NCBI GenBank assembly: GCA_039720395.1
Contig: CM077833.1
Span: 14,445,133 to 14,509,132, forward strand
Direction of reading: 5' to 3'
Source: Liquidambar formosana
Taxonomy: Eukaryota; Streptophyta; Magnoliopsida; Saxifragales; Altingiaceae
Length of the DNA: 64,000 nt
Shown here: positions 23,791 through 35,637 of the stretch, in pieces
Layout of the letters: every line of letters begins with the position of its first letter
Position numbering within the stretch: position 1 is the stretch's first letter
Program-made: the position numbers and the translations under genes
Notes under the pieces: generated by a model
Told to the model about the DNA's origin: nothing
Databases searched by the model: none
Seen by the model: the letters and a program-made list of their open reading frames with translations, nothing else

Positions 23791-25042
23791 CTTTTTAATT
23801 GTATTATATAATTATTTTATTTTATACACATATACAATATCTATGCTCACTTTTTTATTTATTTATAAAAATGAATATTATTAGTCACGTACTCACATGT
23901 TAATATGATGGAAGGAATAAAGGGTCGATTTAGCAGCCGACATATTATTTGGACCAGAGATTTTTGGGCAAAAATTTGAACTATTTAATTAGCATTTTCC
24001 ATATAAGGAATTTAGCCAAGTCAATAGTTGAACCAAAAAACAAGGAAAAAAGGGATCAACTCATGCCAAGTACTTGCAGGATCTACGCATTCCAAGTCAG
24101 TATGGACTCATATAAAGTCATCATGGACCCAAGACACTCTGCATGGTTATACCAAGGTTAGGTTTTCATAGGAGTGCTAATAGTAACTCCCTCGATTAAA
24201 AGGGGGTGCGCCTTTTGAGTCACCATCCTAAATGTGACTTAGAAACTTGCCATATAACATCTTTTAATGATGAACGTACAGCTCGAATCTTCTTTCAATT
24301 TAGATCCATGAACTTCGAGGGCACATAACCATAACAAATACATGCAACAATATTAGCTAAGTTTTGACAATGGAAATGCGTCAACAAAAATAAACATGGA
24401 GTTTACAAGCACAAATTCCATGGCAGCTTATGCAGTATCACCAAGTTAACACATTAACAACCCATGTTAGCTCTCATGCCAGCCTGTTCGGACAATGTGG
24501 TGCACCACGTCAGCTAGGCGTTACCATATCTCATGTCATTTCAGGGAGTTTGGATTTGGTGTCGAGTTTATCCACACCATTGGATGAGGGGTTGGATGAT
24601 TTGGATTAAAAATTGAAAAAATTGCTTCAACTTTTAATCCAACCCCCTCATCTAATGGTGTGGATGAACTCGGCACGGTGCTAAGTTTATAATTTTATAA
24701 ACTCAATCAGCACCAAATCCAAACCCCACTTCATGAAATATTTTATGTATTTATGTAGTTATTTTTAGTAAAAATGACAATAAAACTTGCGACACTCAAG
24801 GTCTCAACTTCAAATATGAGGACACTGCGAATAAGGCACTTTCCTAAATAGTTAGCATATGGATATATATACCTATCGGACCAACGAGGAACCAAAGGTA
24901 GTAAAACCTTAAATCTACAAGAGATTCATTAAAGATAAAAATTGACAGCCAAAGATAGTAAACCATAGATGTCCAAGTTCTTGTTATGCTCCTCTAGAAC
25001 TAGAATAGCCAGCGAAAGAAAAAGGACAAGTATATATGTAGC
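23791..25042. other. Region downstream of the GDSL gene; one foldback element
   Basis: A foldback unit at about 24543-24732: GTTTGGATTTGGTG... and CACACCATTGGATGAGGGG... are repeated in inverted orientation (CACCAAATCCAAAC; CCCCCTCATCTAATGGTGTG). It is probably a MITE, with no clear target duplication. No gene is supported elsewhere. Confidence 0.5.
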
Positions 25043-26603
25043 CTAAATTTGAGCTAGTTGTTTGACATTGATGGGATAAACTTCATCCGGGTCATCAGAG
25101 GCATAAGCCTTGTTTGCTATCACATGATTCACGGCTTCTGTGGGATGCAACCCATCAAAGAACACATGGTCATTCCTATTTGCACACGCCCACCCGCCTC
25201 TTTTGCATAAAATTCCACTCCCGCCTTCTACTCTTGACACCACTTCACAGCAAGCATTGCTCGCATCACTAAAACCTGAAAAATTACCCTTTAAACTTGT
25301 CACTTCACTTCCTTCTAAGATGTTGATCATGAGATCTAAATGATTAGTCTAGTGACAAGTCAAGCTTTGATAAGCGTCTCAAGAAGTATATGTCAAGTGT
25401 TTGAAATCCTACTAAAACTTGGATTAGGATCCGAAGGACCTGATAATTACTCCGGTGCGTGTAAGCTAGTGGGGGCCAAAACCTCAAACATTATTGTTAT
25501 CAAAATAAATAAAGAAAAAAAAAAAAGATTTTGATCATGAGAGCAATGATAGCAAGTGGCATTTACCTTTAGAGACAGGATTTTGTATGATATCTTGGAC
25601 GATCCTGTATGCATTCACATAAACAAGGTCAGCACCGGGCATTTTTGGCTTAATGGTATCCACCAATTTCTTCATGTGAAAGTTAAAGAGTAGAGCTGCA
25701 AAATTCAATGCTCTTATGCAGCCGTTGCCTATCGGCCGGATTGCCGTAGCCATAGGACTGCACCCTAATGGATACACGGACATCAGCACAAACTTCCGAC
25801 CTCCCAAATGGTACAACGTCTGCATTCAAAATTCCAAATATCAGAAGCCAAAGCACCAATATATAAAAGTATGAGTTAGGATTTACCCATAATTTTCTAT
25901 GTTACCCAAAACAAAAAAAAACAAAAAAAAAAAAAAAATTATCAAAAGAAATGAGTGGTGTGAACACTTTTTCTTGTTCAAAGCACCTGGAGTTGGGAAG
26001 ATAGAGCAGTTGTGAGATTGGCAGTGAAGAGTTGAAGACTGATAGGGGTCCTGGCCAGAAAGTAATTCAAGGTGTAATCGTTTCCTCCGGCTCCCACCAC
26101 AAACAAGTAATGGGGAAGTGACTCTCTGCTTCCGCACCCCAGCTGAGCTTCCAATTCTGGCAAGGTCACCGTCTTAAAGCTCTCGATTTGTTGATTCATA
26201 CTGATCACATGGCCCTGGCCGGAATTCAATTCATGTACATGCATGTAAATAAAGGTTAATTAAAAGCTCCATCTGACTTCTGACTTCTGACTTTAATACG
26301 GCTTCTGCATTGCTCATCGATCAACAAGTTGTTGTTTTTATTTTTTATTTTATATTCTTCATTTTTTTTTGGCATGAATTGTGCTACGTGGCCAATACCG
26401 TAGCAGTCAAATACACAAATTGGGAATGGGAGACTCTGGTTCACACCACTTATCTCTTTGTCCCCCTTAGAGGAAATTTACTATAGATATATATATATAA
26501 ACAATAAAATTACAAGAATAGCCTGTCAACCTCTCTTCTCTCAGCCAAACTGCACAAAGCAAGAGACAACCCTAAATATAACCAAAAACTAATGTATATA
26601 CAT

Positions 26604-26659
<56 letters not shown>

Positions 26660-27897
26660 GCACACATTAAATTCGGTGCACTTTTAAAACTCAAGACTTA
26701 TTATTCATATTTTACAAAACCAAACATTGAATTTAGATCTGCTTCATATGTTGATTATGCATGCCAAATATCAACTTAATTCGACTTTAAGAGCTATTTC
26801 ATTCATAAATGTTTTATAAACAAGTGATTATTATTAATTAAAACATATAAGTTTGGGATTGAATAGCAATTAATCTCAGATTAACTTGATTTTTGGTATA
26901 GATCATTTATATGAAAAGGCTATTGCTAAATATAAGTCATTGATAGAGTTTTAAAGCGCACATAATACAAAGTTGTTAGAAGTGTGCACTTGATCATAAA
27001 AGGATTGTTTATATACGTACATATGTACATGGGAAAAAAATAAAAAATTAAATTGCCTTTGGAGACGCTGCCATTGAACCATATTGAGATAATCAATGGT
27101 CTAAAAACCTAATGACATGTCCCACTCCAATGAAAGGGTAGGGTTAACGGAAGTCTTGATTTCTGTAAGGTAGCTTGTACAGGGGATTTACCTTGAGGCT
27201 TGGGACCTCATGGCCCCTACCTTTAGTAGAAGGAAAAAAAAAAAAAAAAAAACAATGAACTGTGATATGTTTGTCGCCGTGGTGCTACGTCAGAGGGATA
27301 GATCGTAGGGAAGGGGCCGTGACTCCAAGCAATAATACAGGGATCTGTGCTTATTTAGTTATTTATGTGAAGAGATAGGCCCAGAGCGGCTCATCCATGA
27401 ACAATGATGATGCGATTGGTGATGAAAATGAAACTTAACATAAATGATGATATTAAAAGTGATGAAGAGAATGGTCTATCGATATATCTCACCGCAAACG
27501 AGCCGGTCTTATCCAATATTCCTGAACCACCAGAAGCATAGTCGATGCCATGCATGATCCTACTTCCATTTGTTGAGGGATCGAAGAAAGCAGGAATCAA
27601 GGCAGGGAGTTTGAGCCGGTCGCTGAGAAGGTCGATCACATTCTTGCCGTTGGTAAATCTTCCTGAAGGCCCAAGAGGGAAATCGATTCCATACGGCGAG
27701 TAATCGGCCTTGGCCACCGAGTTTTGGACGAAGTTGTTGTTGCCATTGTCGACGAGAGAGCTTCCAAACACAAACATGCCTTTGACATCAGCCCCATCTT
27801 TCTCTTTGGCCTTGCAATAACAAGTGCATGGAAGGAGGCAAGCAAGGAGAGAGGAGCATAACAAGAGAAGCTTTGGAAAAGTCTTTCCTCTGGGCAT
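25043..27897 (-). CDS. GDSL-type esterase/lipase, GSSL variant (4 exons)
   Basis: Secreted SGNH-hydrolase of the large plant GDSL esterase/lipase family. Exons on the minus strand: 27897-27493, 26214-25987, 25819-25567, 25275-25043 (TAG stop); all introns are GT-AG and the protein is 372 residues, normal for the family. The ATG at 27897 is chosen because it opens directly into a hydrophobic signal peptide (residues about 8-27, LLLLCSSLLACLL); the longer frame lacks an upstream ATG. Block I is FVFGSSLVDNGNNNF with predicted nucleophile Ser47, but the usual Asp of GDSL is Ser46. Other blocks are intact: block II GIDYASGGSGIL, block III GAGGND (Asn180), block V DGLHP (Asp336, His339). Predicted activity is ester hydrolysis at the cell wall or apoplast; the natural substrate is unknown. 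A TATA box and a MITE lie just upstream. Confidence 0.92.
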
Positions 27898-28001
27898 TAT
27901 GTCGAGAAGGTGGTGTACGTATTGGTGGGTGAGTGATTCTTGTGATTCTTGTCTCAACGAATGATGTGGATAAAATGAGGTAGCAATAAAGTGACTCCCT
28001 C

Positions 28002-28008
28002 ATTTATA
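28002..28008 (-). promoter_or_regulatory. TATA box of the GDSL lipase gene
   Basis: On the minus strand the sequence reads CCTATAAATGAGG about 105 bp upstream of the ATG at 27897. This position leaves a plausible 5' untranslated leader of roughly 75 nt. Prediction by motif and distance only. Confidence 0.55.
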
Positions 28009-28040
28009 GGTGGTATTTTTTTCTCACCGACGCTTGAAAT

Positions 28041-28251
28041 GGATTTGGATCTGGTGCAGTCGGTTACTTTTACTGTATGGTGCAGTAAATGTAGAATCGA
28101 TGACACATGGTAAAGAGGAGAAATTGAGAGTTGTTAAGCATTGGGTGTCAAATGCATCTTTCGAATTTCAACCCTCCATTTCTTCTCCTTGCCATGTGTC
28201 ATCAATCCTACGTTTACTGCACCATGTAATAACTGAACCAAATCCAAATCC
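28041..28251. mobile_element. Foldback MITE in the GDSL promoter
   Basis: A 211-bp element starting GGATTTGGATCTGGTGCAG. Its arms fold on each other: GTGCAGTAAATGTAGAATCG plus ATGACACATGG at the left, and CCATGTGTCATCAATCCTAC plus GTTTACTGCAC at the right. Flanks GCTTGAAAT and ACCTGAAAT may be a 9-bp duplication with two mismatches. It sits 33 bp upstream of the TATA box. Confidence 0.65.
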
Positions 28252-28259
28252 ACCTGAAA

Positions 28260-29050
28260 TACCCTACTAGAACGGATCGAGCTGAATATACCTGTTGAAA
28301 ACCCTAAACAATACACCTAAAATGTCTTGGCGTACATTAGAGGTGCCGAATTACGCTTTGGTTTTAATTAGGATTTTAACATTCTACCACACTTCTAAGG
28401 TCAAGGTTCTCGTTGGCTCAGCTCCCTAACCCTAGGCCTTATTACCAAGTAATTAGGTACCTTTTTTTTTCTTTTTTATTTTTGGTACAACTGTACAATT
28501 GGAATTGTTCGAACCCTAACCTATCAAAATATTGTCATTAATAGGTATTAGCTCGCTCATATAATCATACTCAATAGAAAATTCTACTACCATTTTAATG
28601 GGCCAATTCTATAGTACCCTAGCAAAAATTAGATATTATACTTATAAGATCACTTGAATTAATAAGTTGATCACTTCAAAAGATAAGTAGTCACTAAATA
28701 ATAAATGAATCACTTCAAATGATAAGTGAATTATTTTGAGTCATTTCAAATGGTAAATGAATATGGTATATTGTAGATCTTTTAAGTACCCTAGAATTAT
28801 TTATTTTAATGGGATATACCTCTAGTGAGGGGATGTATTCTGACGGTCTAACTTATAGGGGTGCGTGCAGAATTGGATTGGATTGCCTGTAGAGGCATTG
28901 GACATGAAAATGGAATTCATATCTAGCATGATAGCCAATGAATTTTTGAAGCTCTAACATGTTGGCCCATAATTGCTCGACGCTATTACAAAGAGGAGGT
29001 GCGAAAATGAAACATCTATTAGAACTAGTTGCCATGAAGGACAAATAGTG

Positions 29051-29104
<54 letters not shown>
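28260..29104. other. Intergenic spacer
   Basis: AT-rich sequence with a small tandem-like block near 28650-28770 (repeated AATCACTTCAAATGATAAGT-type units), ending in (TA)n and (GA)n tracts at 29049-29104. No gene. Confidence 0.45.
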
Positions 29105-29109
<5 letters not shown>

Positions 29110-29277
29110 ATGATCAGGTAAGTACGTGCTTATATAATTTATATCAACACTTGCATTGGGAGTTGTACTTTGTGCATTAGTGGAATATGAGGTGCATTGG
29201 ACCAATGCAAGGAGTACAACCCCCAATGCATGGTGTTGGTATAACTTATATCAACACATGTTGATGGAAACATAACC

Positions 29278-29280
<3 letters not shown>
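29105..29280 (-). repeat. (TA)n-flanked foldback repeat, copy 3
   Basis: Inverted copy of the family. Internal arms GCATTGGGAGTTGTACTT and GAGTACAACCCCCAATGC can pair, and the outer TTATATCAACACTTGC and ACTTATATCAACACATG segments repeat. It is bounded by a (GA)n tract after (TA)n on the left and a 44-bp (TA)n tract on the right (29278-29325). Confidence 0.75.

Positions 29281-29370
<90 letters not shown>
29281..29370. repeat. (TA)n then (GA)n compound microsatellite
   Basis: About 44 bp of pure TA followed by about 45 bp of pure GA, directly abutting the foldback repeat on one side and a tandem duplication on the other. Confidence 0.9.
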
Positions 29371-29372
<2 letters not shown>

Positions 29373-29610
29373 TTCTAGATCCCAAATTGGATTGGACCGA
29401 TTGAGCTTCTTTTTGTAGTCGTCTGATCAGGATCTATGTGGATTAATGATCAATTTAATTGATCCTGATCCAACGATTTCAAATAATAAAACTTCTAGAT
29501 CCCAAATTGGATTGGACCGACCGAGCTTCTTTTTGTAGCTGTCTGATCGGAATCTATGTGGATTAATGATCAATTTAATTGATCCTGATCTAACGATTTC
29601 AAATAATAGA
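29371..29610. repeat. Two-copy tandem duplication, 120-bp unit
   Basis: ACTTCTAGATCCCAAATTGG starts at 29371 and again at 29491; the two 120-bp units differ at only a handful of positions. Each unit contains GGATCTATGTGGATT and AATTGATCCTGATC. Non-coding. Confidence 0.9.
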
Positions 29611-29669
29611 AGCCCAGATGGAATTCCCCTCCAAGATCTTGCAGTAGAAAATGACCGTATTATATATAT

Positions 29670-29845
29670 ACGGTTATGTTCTTATTAGCACGTATTGATA
29701 TAAGTTATATCAGTACTATGCATTGGGGGTTGTACCCCTTGCATTGATCCAATGCGTCTCATATCTCTCTGATGCACAAGATACAACTCCCAATGCAGAT
29801 ATTGATATAAGCTATATTAGCACGTGCTTACATGATCATCATCCT
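29670..29845 (+). repeat. (TA)n-flanked foldback repeat, copy 4
   Basis: Full-length plus-strand copy with CGGTTATGTT at the left and GATCATCATCC at the right. Internal arms TGCATTGGGGGTTGTACC and GATACAACTCCCAATGCA pair. It is flanked by TATATATA on the left and TATATA then (TG)n and (GA)n on the right. Confidence 0.75.
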
Positions 29846-29855
29846 ATATATGTGT

Positions 29856-29903
<48 letters not shown>

Positions 29904-29912
<9 letters not shown>

Positions 29913-30060
29913 CAAATGTAACAAACAATTGCTAATAAACACTTCCTTCATTTAGTTTTCTTAGGCTCTATTTGGTTCGCAGAGAGAGACTAAATGTAAC
30001 AAACAATTGCTAATAAACACTTCCTTCATTTAGTTTTCTTAGGCTCTATTTGGTTCGCAG
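29904..30060. repeat. Two-copy tandem duplication, 78-bp unit
   Basis: The segment AAATGTAACAAACAATTGCT ... TTTGGTTCGCAG occurs twice in a row with almost no change, indicating a recent duplication. It starts within the GA tract. Confidence 0.9.
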
Positions 30061-30544
30061 ATTTTATCAAAGCAAAAAAATAAAACATAAGGAATTATAC
30101 TTTTCCTTAGTTGGTTGCAATGAAGAATCGAAAGAAAAAGAAGAATTAGAATAATTTTGACTTAATATAATTTTATCTTTTACTTTCATTTTCTTTCCTT
30201 CATTTTATTTTTCCTTGGTAGAATATAAAAACCAAATAGAAGGTTAGAGATTCCTATTGAGGCTAATCCATATGTTAAACTGTTAAACAACTCCACATGG
30301 AAGGTGAGTAATGTTGGTTAGAGCGAAGGCAGCCACCATAGCTAACTCATCTTCGTAATCTTTGCCTATACTATCTATAACACGCTATAAGTAATGTACA
30401 TAGTATTCAAATTCAGATTTAAGATTTACGTTACCTCTCTTGCTTAAAAGACCCCCCCGAATATTTACATTAAGAATGAAACATTTTTTTTACTGTTGGA
30501 GGCCTGGAACCAAAAAAGGAAGAAGAAGAAAAAACCATGCATCA

Positions 30545-30840
30545 TGTTGAAAATACACCACATCTCACATCGATTAAATATCGAGTTTAACATATCTTCA
30601 TATATCTGTTTGGACCCTCTACTTATAAGCCTAGATTTTTGAGTTGGAAACTTCACATGATATCAAAGCATGTCATTCTTGGGCTTATTTCACTCGTGAG
30701 CCTGTCTGTGTTATCGCGTAACAAAGTCTGTTATTGTCTCATCGGGTCTGCACGTGAGGGGAACTGTTGAAAATATATCACATCCCACATTAATTAAATA
30801 TTGAGTGTAACATATCTTCTTATTCCTGTTTGAACCTTAA
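30545..30840 (+). mobile_element. TRIM retrotransposon (non-autonomous), copy 1
   Basis: Terminal-repeat retrotransposon in miniature. LTR 1 is at 30545-30657 (TGTTGAAAATACACCACATC ... CTTCACA). The primer-binding site TGATATCAAAGC (30658-30669) is a mutated form of TGGTATCAGAGC, complementary to initiator tRNA-Met. An internal spacer of under 100 bp follows, then a polypurine tract GTGAGGGGAAC (30754-30764). LTR 2 begins at 30765 (TGTTGAAAATATATCACATC) and fades at about 30840. No coding capacity. Confidence 0.75.
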
Positions 30841-30849
30841 CCGATCTTC

Positions 30850-33800
30850 CATGATAATCAATGAGAAGGGGAACTAATGCTAGTTATGTAACCTTTTTAG
30901 GAAAGTAACACATGGGGGCAATAAATGATAAAATTATATGGACCACGTACAAAGGCTAGATTCTCCAATGGGAATGGTATCTTTGTTATAATGTTTGTAT
31001 ATTGATTATGCTTTGGCTTGGTTTTTTCAGGAAAGTCATATGAGCATTGTTATAGTGAGTGGTGACCATTCACATGTAACATGTTGCCATGCCAAATCAT
31101 GATGGGACCTTACCATGGATGGATTGTATTGAAATTAACTAATCCCAATATTTTGATTAATTTTAATGAGCATAAAACATTATAAAATATCCTAGCATAA
31201 ATTGGTATTAGAATAAGAGATCTTGTTTTCAATTTTCCTCATTGATATAAGTGGATAATGCAGGAGCATTGCCCGTTGGGGTAGGGTGGGCTCTAAAATA
31301 GGGCTTAAGAAGTCTTGACTAAGGCGTTAAGATCTATGAGATAAAGGGATTTAATCTCACGTTTCTTTCAGCTGTGGGCTTTGGCTTTTCAAAGTATTGG
31401 TTAAGTCGTTGCATCACCATGCTTTGTAGCTACGGATTTATGTGGTATTTACTTTACTTACTTTGTATTACATTTTTTAAATCCTCTCAAGTACAAATGA
31501 ATATATATATATGTTGTCAAATGAATTTTTTTTTTCCTTCAAGGGTGAAAACAAAATATTAATTCAATACAATAATAAATTAAAAGTTTGAATCCTTAAG
31601 TGTTTCCCTTTTCCCATCTGAGTCACCATCGTTGATGGAGTTGATCAAGCCGATTTTTTATATTTTATTTTATTTTTTTATGTAGAATAGAACAATTAGT
31701 TCATAGAGTATATTGTAAGATTAAATTAAACTAGTAGACCCACATCAATTGGTCGGGCCAATTAGATTTATTTGCACGGGCTATTGCTCATAAGAGAATT
31801 TAAAAGAGTTGAGACAAAAAATAGTCCCTAGCAATTGGGAGGTTTATCATTTTCCTTCAATGTAAACCCCTTTAAATGCTGAAGTTGGTGTTACTGGACA
31901 GACAACTCTTTCACTTTGATTGGGATTGACTCTTTCAATTTGATTGGGATTTGTCATCTGATTTTACTCTAATCATGGGATTTCAAATTTATTTGTATTA
32001 AGTCTTAGATGGGAAATTTTATATTTTATTTCATTTTATTTTCAATGTATCATAGAATTCATCTATAATTTTGTAAGCCAAGGTTAAGAGTTGTAAAGAA
32101 ATTCTAGTGATCAAAGAGTAGGTGTGTTTAATCAGCAAGAATTGGTTTGACGACAAAAGAATGAACTGTAAACTCAAATATTTTGAATTCAAAATTAGTC
32201 AATTTTTTTTATCAATCACTAATTAAGATTATTAAACTAAACATTAAACGACTTCATCTAACGGTCACCTCGTATAGAAAATGGAGATTAGTCGAATTCT
32301 TTTGCTTGGCATAAAAAATAATAATAATAATAAATAATAAATAAAATAAATAAAGAAATAAATGTAGGTGCGTTTGAGGACAGTGGGTTGTTTGGATTTT
32401 AATATGGATTGTCAACTGGGATAGAGACAATGATACTGCAAAAACAACCACTTTTCGTAAATGTACGGGTCTTATCTATACTTACAGTGAACAGAGATTT
32501 TTTTTCAGCCCATTTAATGGATTCACCAGAAAAATGCACATTAACGCCTTGCCTCCCTGACGTTTTACCTTGTGCGCACACTTGTCCCCACACATGCACT
32601 CACAGATAGAGCTTCTCTTCGTTATGTTGTCTTATCTTATACTTATAGGGAACAGAGTTTTTTTTCTGCCCATTTAATGGACTCACTAGAAAATGCACAT
32701 TAACCGCTTGCTTTCTCTGACGCTTTACCTTGTGCTCACACTTGTCCCCCACATGCACTCAGACAGAGAGACAGAGAGGGGGGGGGGGGGTGGCTGAGGA
32801 TGGATGCCTACTTGCGTATTATAGTAGACTTTTTCAAATGGGTAATGCTAGCTAGTTTTTCATTTTTGCTTTTTATTACTATAGTTAGAAAAATAAGTTT
32901 GTAAGACCCATTGATATAATTATAATCTTTATTTTTTAAAATATATTGGTAAGACAAAATGTGAGACAAAATAACAATATCCTTCCCAAATTAATACTTA
33001 ATACCAAAGAAAGAAAGTTAATACCAAATAAAGAAAGTTGGTAGCTAATCAATTTGTAATAAATTGATAGATAAAATCCTTTTTTGGTATTAGTTTAGGA
33101 AATGGTTACCAAAAGCTAATTTTCCCCATTAATGGCTTGCCTTTCCTGTGGCATTACCTATTTTAGTTTTGAAGAAAAACTCGTATGTAACTGTAACCTC
33201 ATAAGCCATTATTTATTGATGTCAATTTTAATATATTAATTTTTTTAAAGGCTAAATTACAAGAAATAATCCTAATGTTTAGTTTTTTTTAGATAACCCT
33301 TTAATGAAAAAATCAATGCAATGTCCTTCCTTCACTAGATTTCGGGTGATAAATTGACTAAAAATTGGATTAAAAAATTGTAAGAATGAGTGAATAGAGC
33401 ATGTGAGAGGAATATAGTGGTTTTTTCATTCGATTTTCTCCTAATTTACACTCAATTTTTCACCCAAACCTAGCCGAGAGGGTACATTGTATTGATTTTT
33501 TCATTAGGGAGTTATGTGAAAAATGACTAAATATTAGGGGGGTTTCTTGTAATTTACCATTTTCTTTTTTAATGAAATCATAATTGATATTCTCACTTAT
33601 CTCACTTATTGGTTTGCAATATGAATGACATGGTATGGTGTCACCGTTACACACAAATTCTTCTCCTAGTTATGTATACATTTGTAGGAGTGCAGACGAA
33701 TTGACTCGAGTCGAGCCGAATTGAATAGTAGGCTACTCAAACTTAACTTATTAGACCAACAAGCTTACAAGTACTCACAAGTAGAAGGTTTAAGTTTGAC

Positions 33801-34331
33801 TCGTTTACCTTACGTTTCGAATAAGTTTTTTATCAAACTAATCTCGTATCGTTCTTAAAAAGTTTGGTCATTTAAAGCTTTAATAAAATATTGAGTAGAG
33901 TAGTATTCTACTTGAGGTTGACTCAATAAATTAACAAATTTAATTAAAATGATGTTCGAATCTGTCTCATGTATCTCACGAGTAAACTTGAGCAAATTTT
34001 TTACCGAATCGATCCGAAGGTGTTAGGTTTATCTCACAATCGTGTAAATTTGTCCGCATGTGTACACACATAGATTTTTTATTTTTTATATTTATTTTTG
34101 GGTTACTGCCCACACACAGATGGTGCATCCGTAAATATGATTTCTCATAACACAATTACTATACAGTAACGGTTCATACTGTGAGGAAGATAGATAATGA
34201 AAGGGGGATGGATTAGCCCTGTATAGAGCAGGAGTTCAGTGGGTTCTCCTTTGAACCCAAAAAAAAAATAAGGGAAGTTTCATGGCTCCTGTGCCCACTT
34301 CCAAAAGTAGGGTAGATTAATTAATAGGCCC
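30850..34331. other. Intergenic; one tandem duplication and an old foldback
   Basis: No gene. A two-copy duplication of about 160 bp lies at 32466-32770 (shared CCCATTTAATGGA and ACATGCACTCA), with a G-run at 32778-32790. At about 33683-34062 an old MITE-like unit has roughly inverted ends (GTGCAGACGAATTGACTCG vs AAATTTGTCCGCATGTG). Confidence 0.4.
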
Positions 34332-35225
34332 TCAAAATAAGGTACCTTCGTAGACGAGACCGAAGTTAATTTCTTCATTATCAACAAAATCCAAGTACAG
34401 GAAAGCCAGGGTCTCAAATAAAATCAAATTTAAAACAAATGGCCTCCGAGCTTGCAACAATGAAATACCCAATCTAACCAAGATCGTTGGAGATTTAGCC
34501 ACACGAACACCAGCAGGACAGCGCAAAAATGTCACCCAAAACAAGAGCAAAGTAGAAAATATTATACCCAAGAAAAGCCAAGAGGCACCCAAGCCACTAG
34601 AAGTTGACCTTTCACCTCCCCACACAAGGCCCAAGTGGTTAACCCAACATACACAAAGTTGGGTCAGCCCATAAGAAAGAAAGCACAATAGAGTCTATAC
34701 GGGCATGTCGAGTTCTGTTTTGATTGCTCAAGAAGCAGACCGAATCTCCAGTAGCGTTGTTAACATGCCTAGTCAATTGATAACAAAGGGCAGATTCACG
34801 CTACTCTCTTTACCTTGGATTGAAACCATTAAGTCAAACCTTTGCCATTTGTCAACATGCTATTGGTGGGAACATTCTGCACCGATTCAGTGGCTTCAAG
34901 GAGTTGCTTAAAGATGCCCCCACCCCCCCCCCCCCCCAAAAAAAAAAAAAAAAATTTCGACATAAGCTTGATTTGATCACGGCCTCCCCAAGAGAGAGTA
35001 TTCGTGTTGAAAGAGGGGGTTTTGGGTTTTTTTTTGTTGGAAGTTTTCATGATCCTCTGCTCTTGGAGCAGATAAATATAGCTATGCAAAACGTGGAGGC
35101 CAAAGAGGTGGCTAATGATCAGTTCCAAATTGTAATTTCCAAGTCACAGCAGAAGAAATTGAAGAAGCAAGCTAAATCCGTGCGATTATTACATATGGGT
35201 CCTCCCTTTGGTGCGAAGAGATAAG
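34332..35225. other. Decayed retroelement-like sequence
   Basis: Open frames run on both strands: minus 34332-34688 and plus 34820-35224. The plus frame ends in a lysine-rich stretch (SKSQQKKLKKQAK) resembling the basic tail of some plant LINE ORF1 proteins. It is interrupted by a C-run and A-run at 34921-34954. No domain can be named with confidence. Confidence 0.3.
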
Positions 35226-35513
35226 TTTGCTCTGCATATATGCATTATTTTGGTAGTGAAAGTTCGCTTCTCATCCTGCATTTACAAGTCAACTTGCTAA
35301 CAGAATTCTAAAGACAGTGTTGCAAAAAACCACCCACCAAAAAAAAAAAAAAAAAAAAAAAACCCCCCAAGGGCTCATTTGGTAAAAGATCCCATCTTAA
35401 GAAGCAAAGGTCCTGAATTCATCTGTGGGTTGCGGGATCTTAAGGGTTTGCCTGAATGGTTTTCTCTTCATATTGAATATAAAAACTTACAAATTGCAAT
35501 CTAATGTATTGAT

Positions 35514-35637
35514 TTTTTTTTTCCCCCAAACAATAAAAGAACACACATACTCACATACGCTGAATTGAAATCAAGACCTTCGCAAATCCCATATTCTTAT
35601 TGAGATAACACATGTTATTACACCCAAGGGTCATTGG
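35514..35637 (-). mobile_element. SINE with 13-bp target duplication
   Basis: On the minus strand: tRNA-like AGCCAATGACCCTTGGGTG, a B-box-like GGTCTTGATTTCAATTC, then a tail of A residues (the T-run at 35513-35522). CTAATGTATTGAT (35501-35513) and CTAATATATTGAT (35638-35650) flank it, a 13-bp duplication with one mismatch. It shares its body with 7626-7776. Confidence 0.75.

Noticed and set aside
28954..29226. Frames beginning MGVVLLAL and, at 29723, MGVVPLAL
   Set aside because: Both arise from the foldback repeat copies 3 and 4; their similarity reflects shared repeat DNA, not a gene family.
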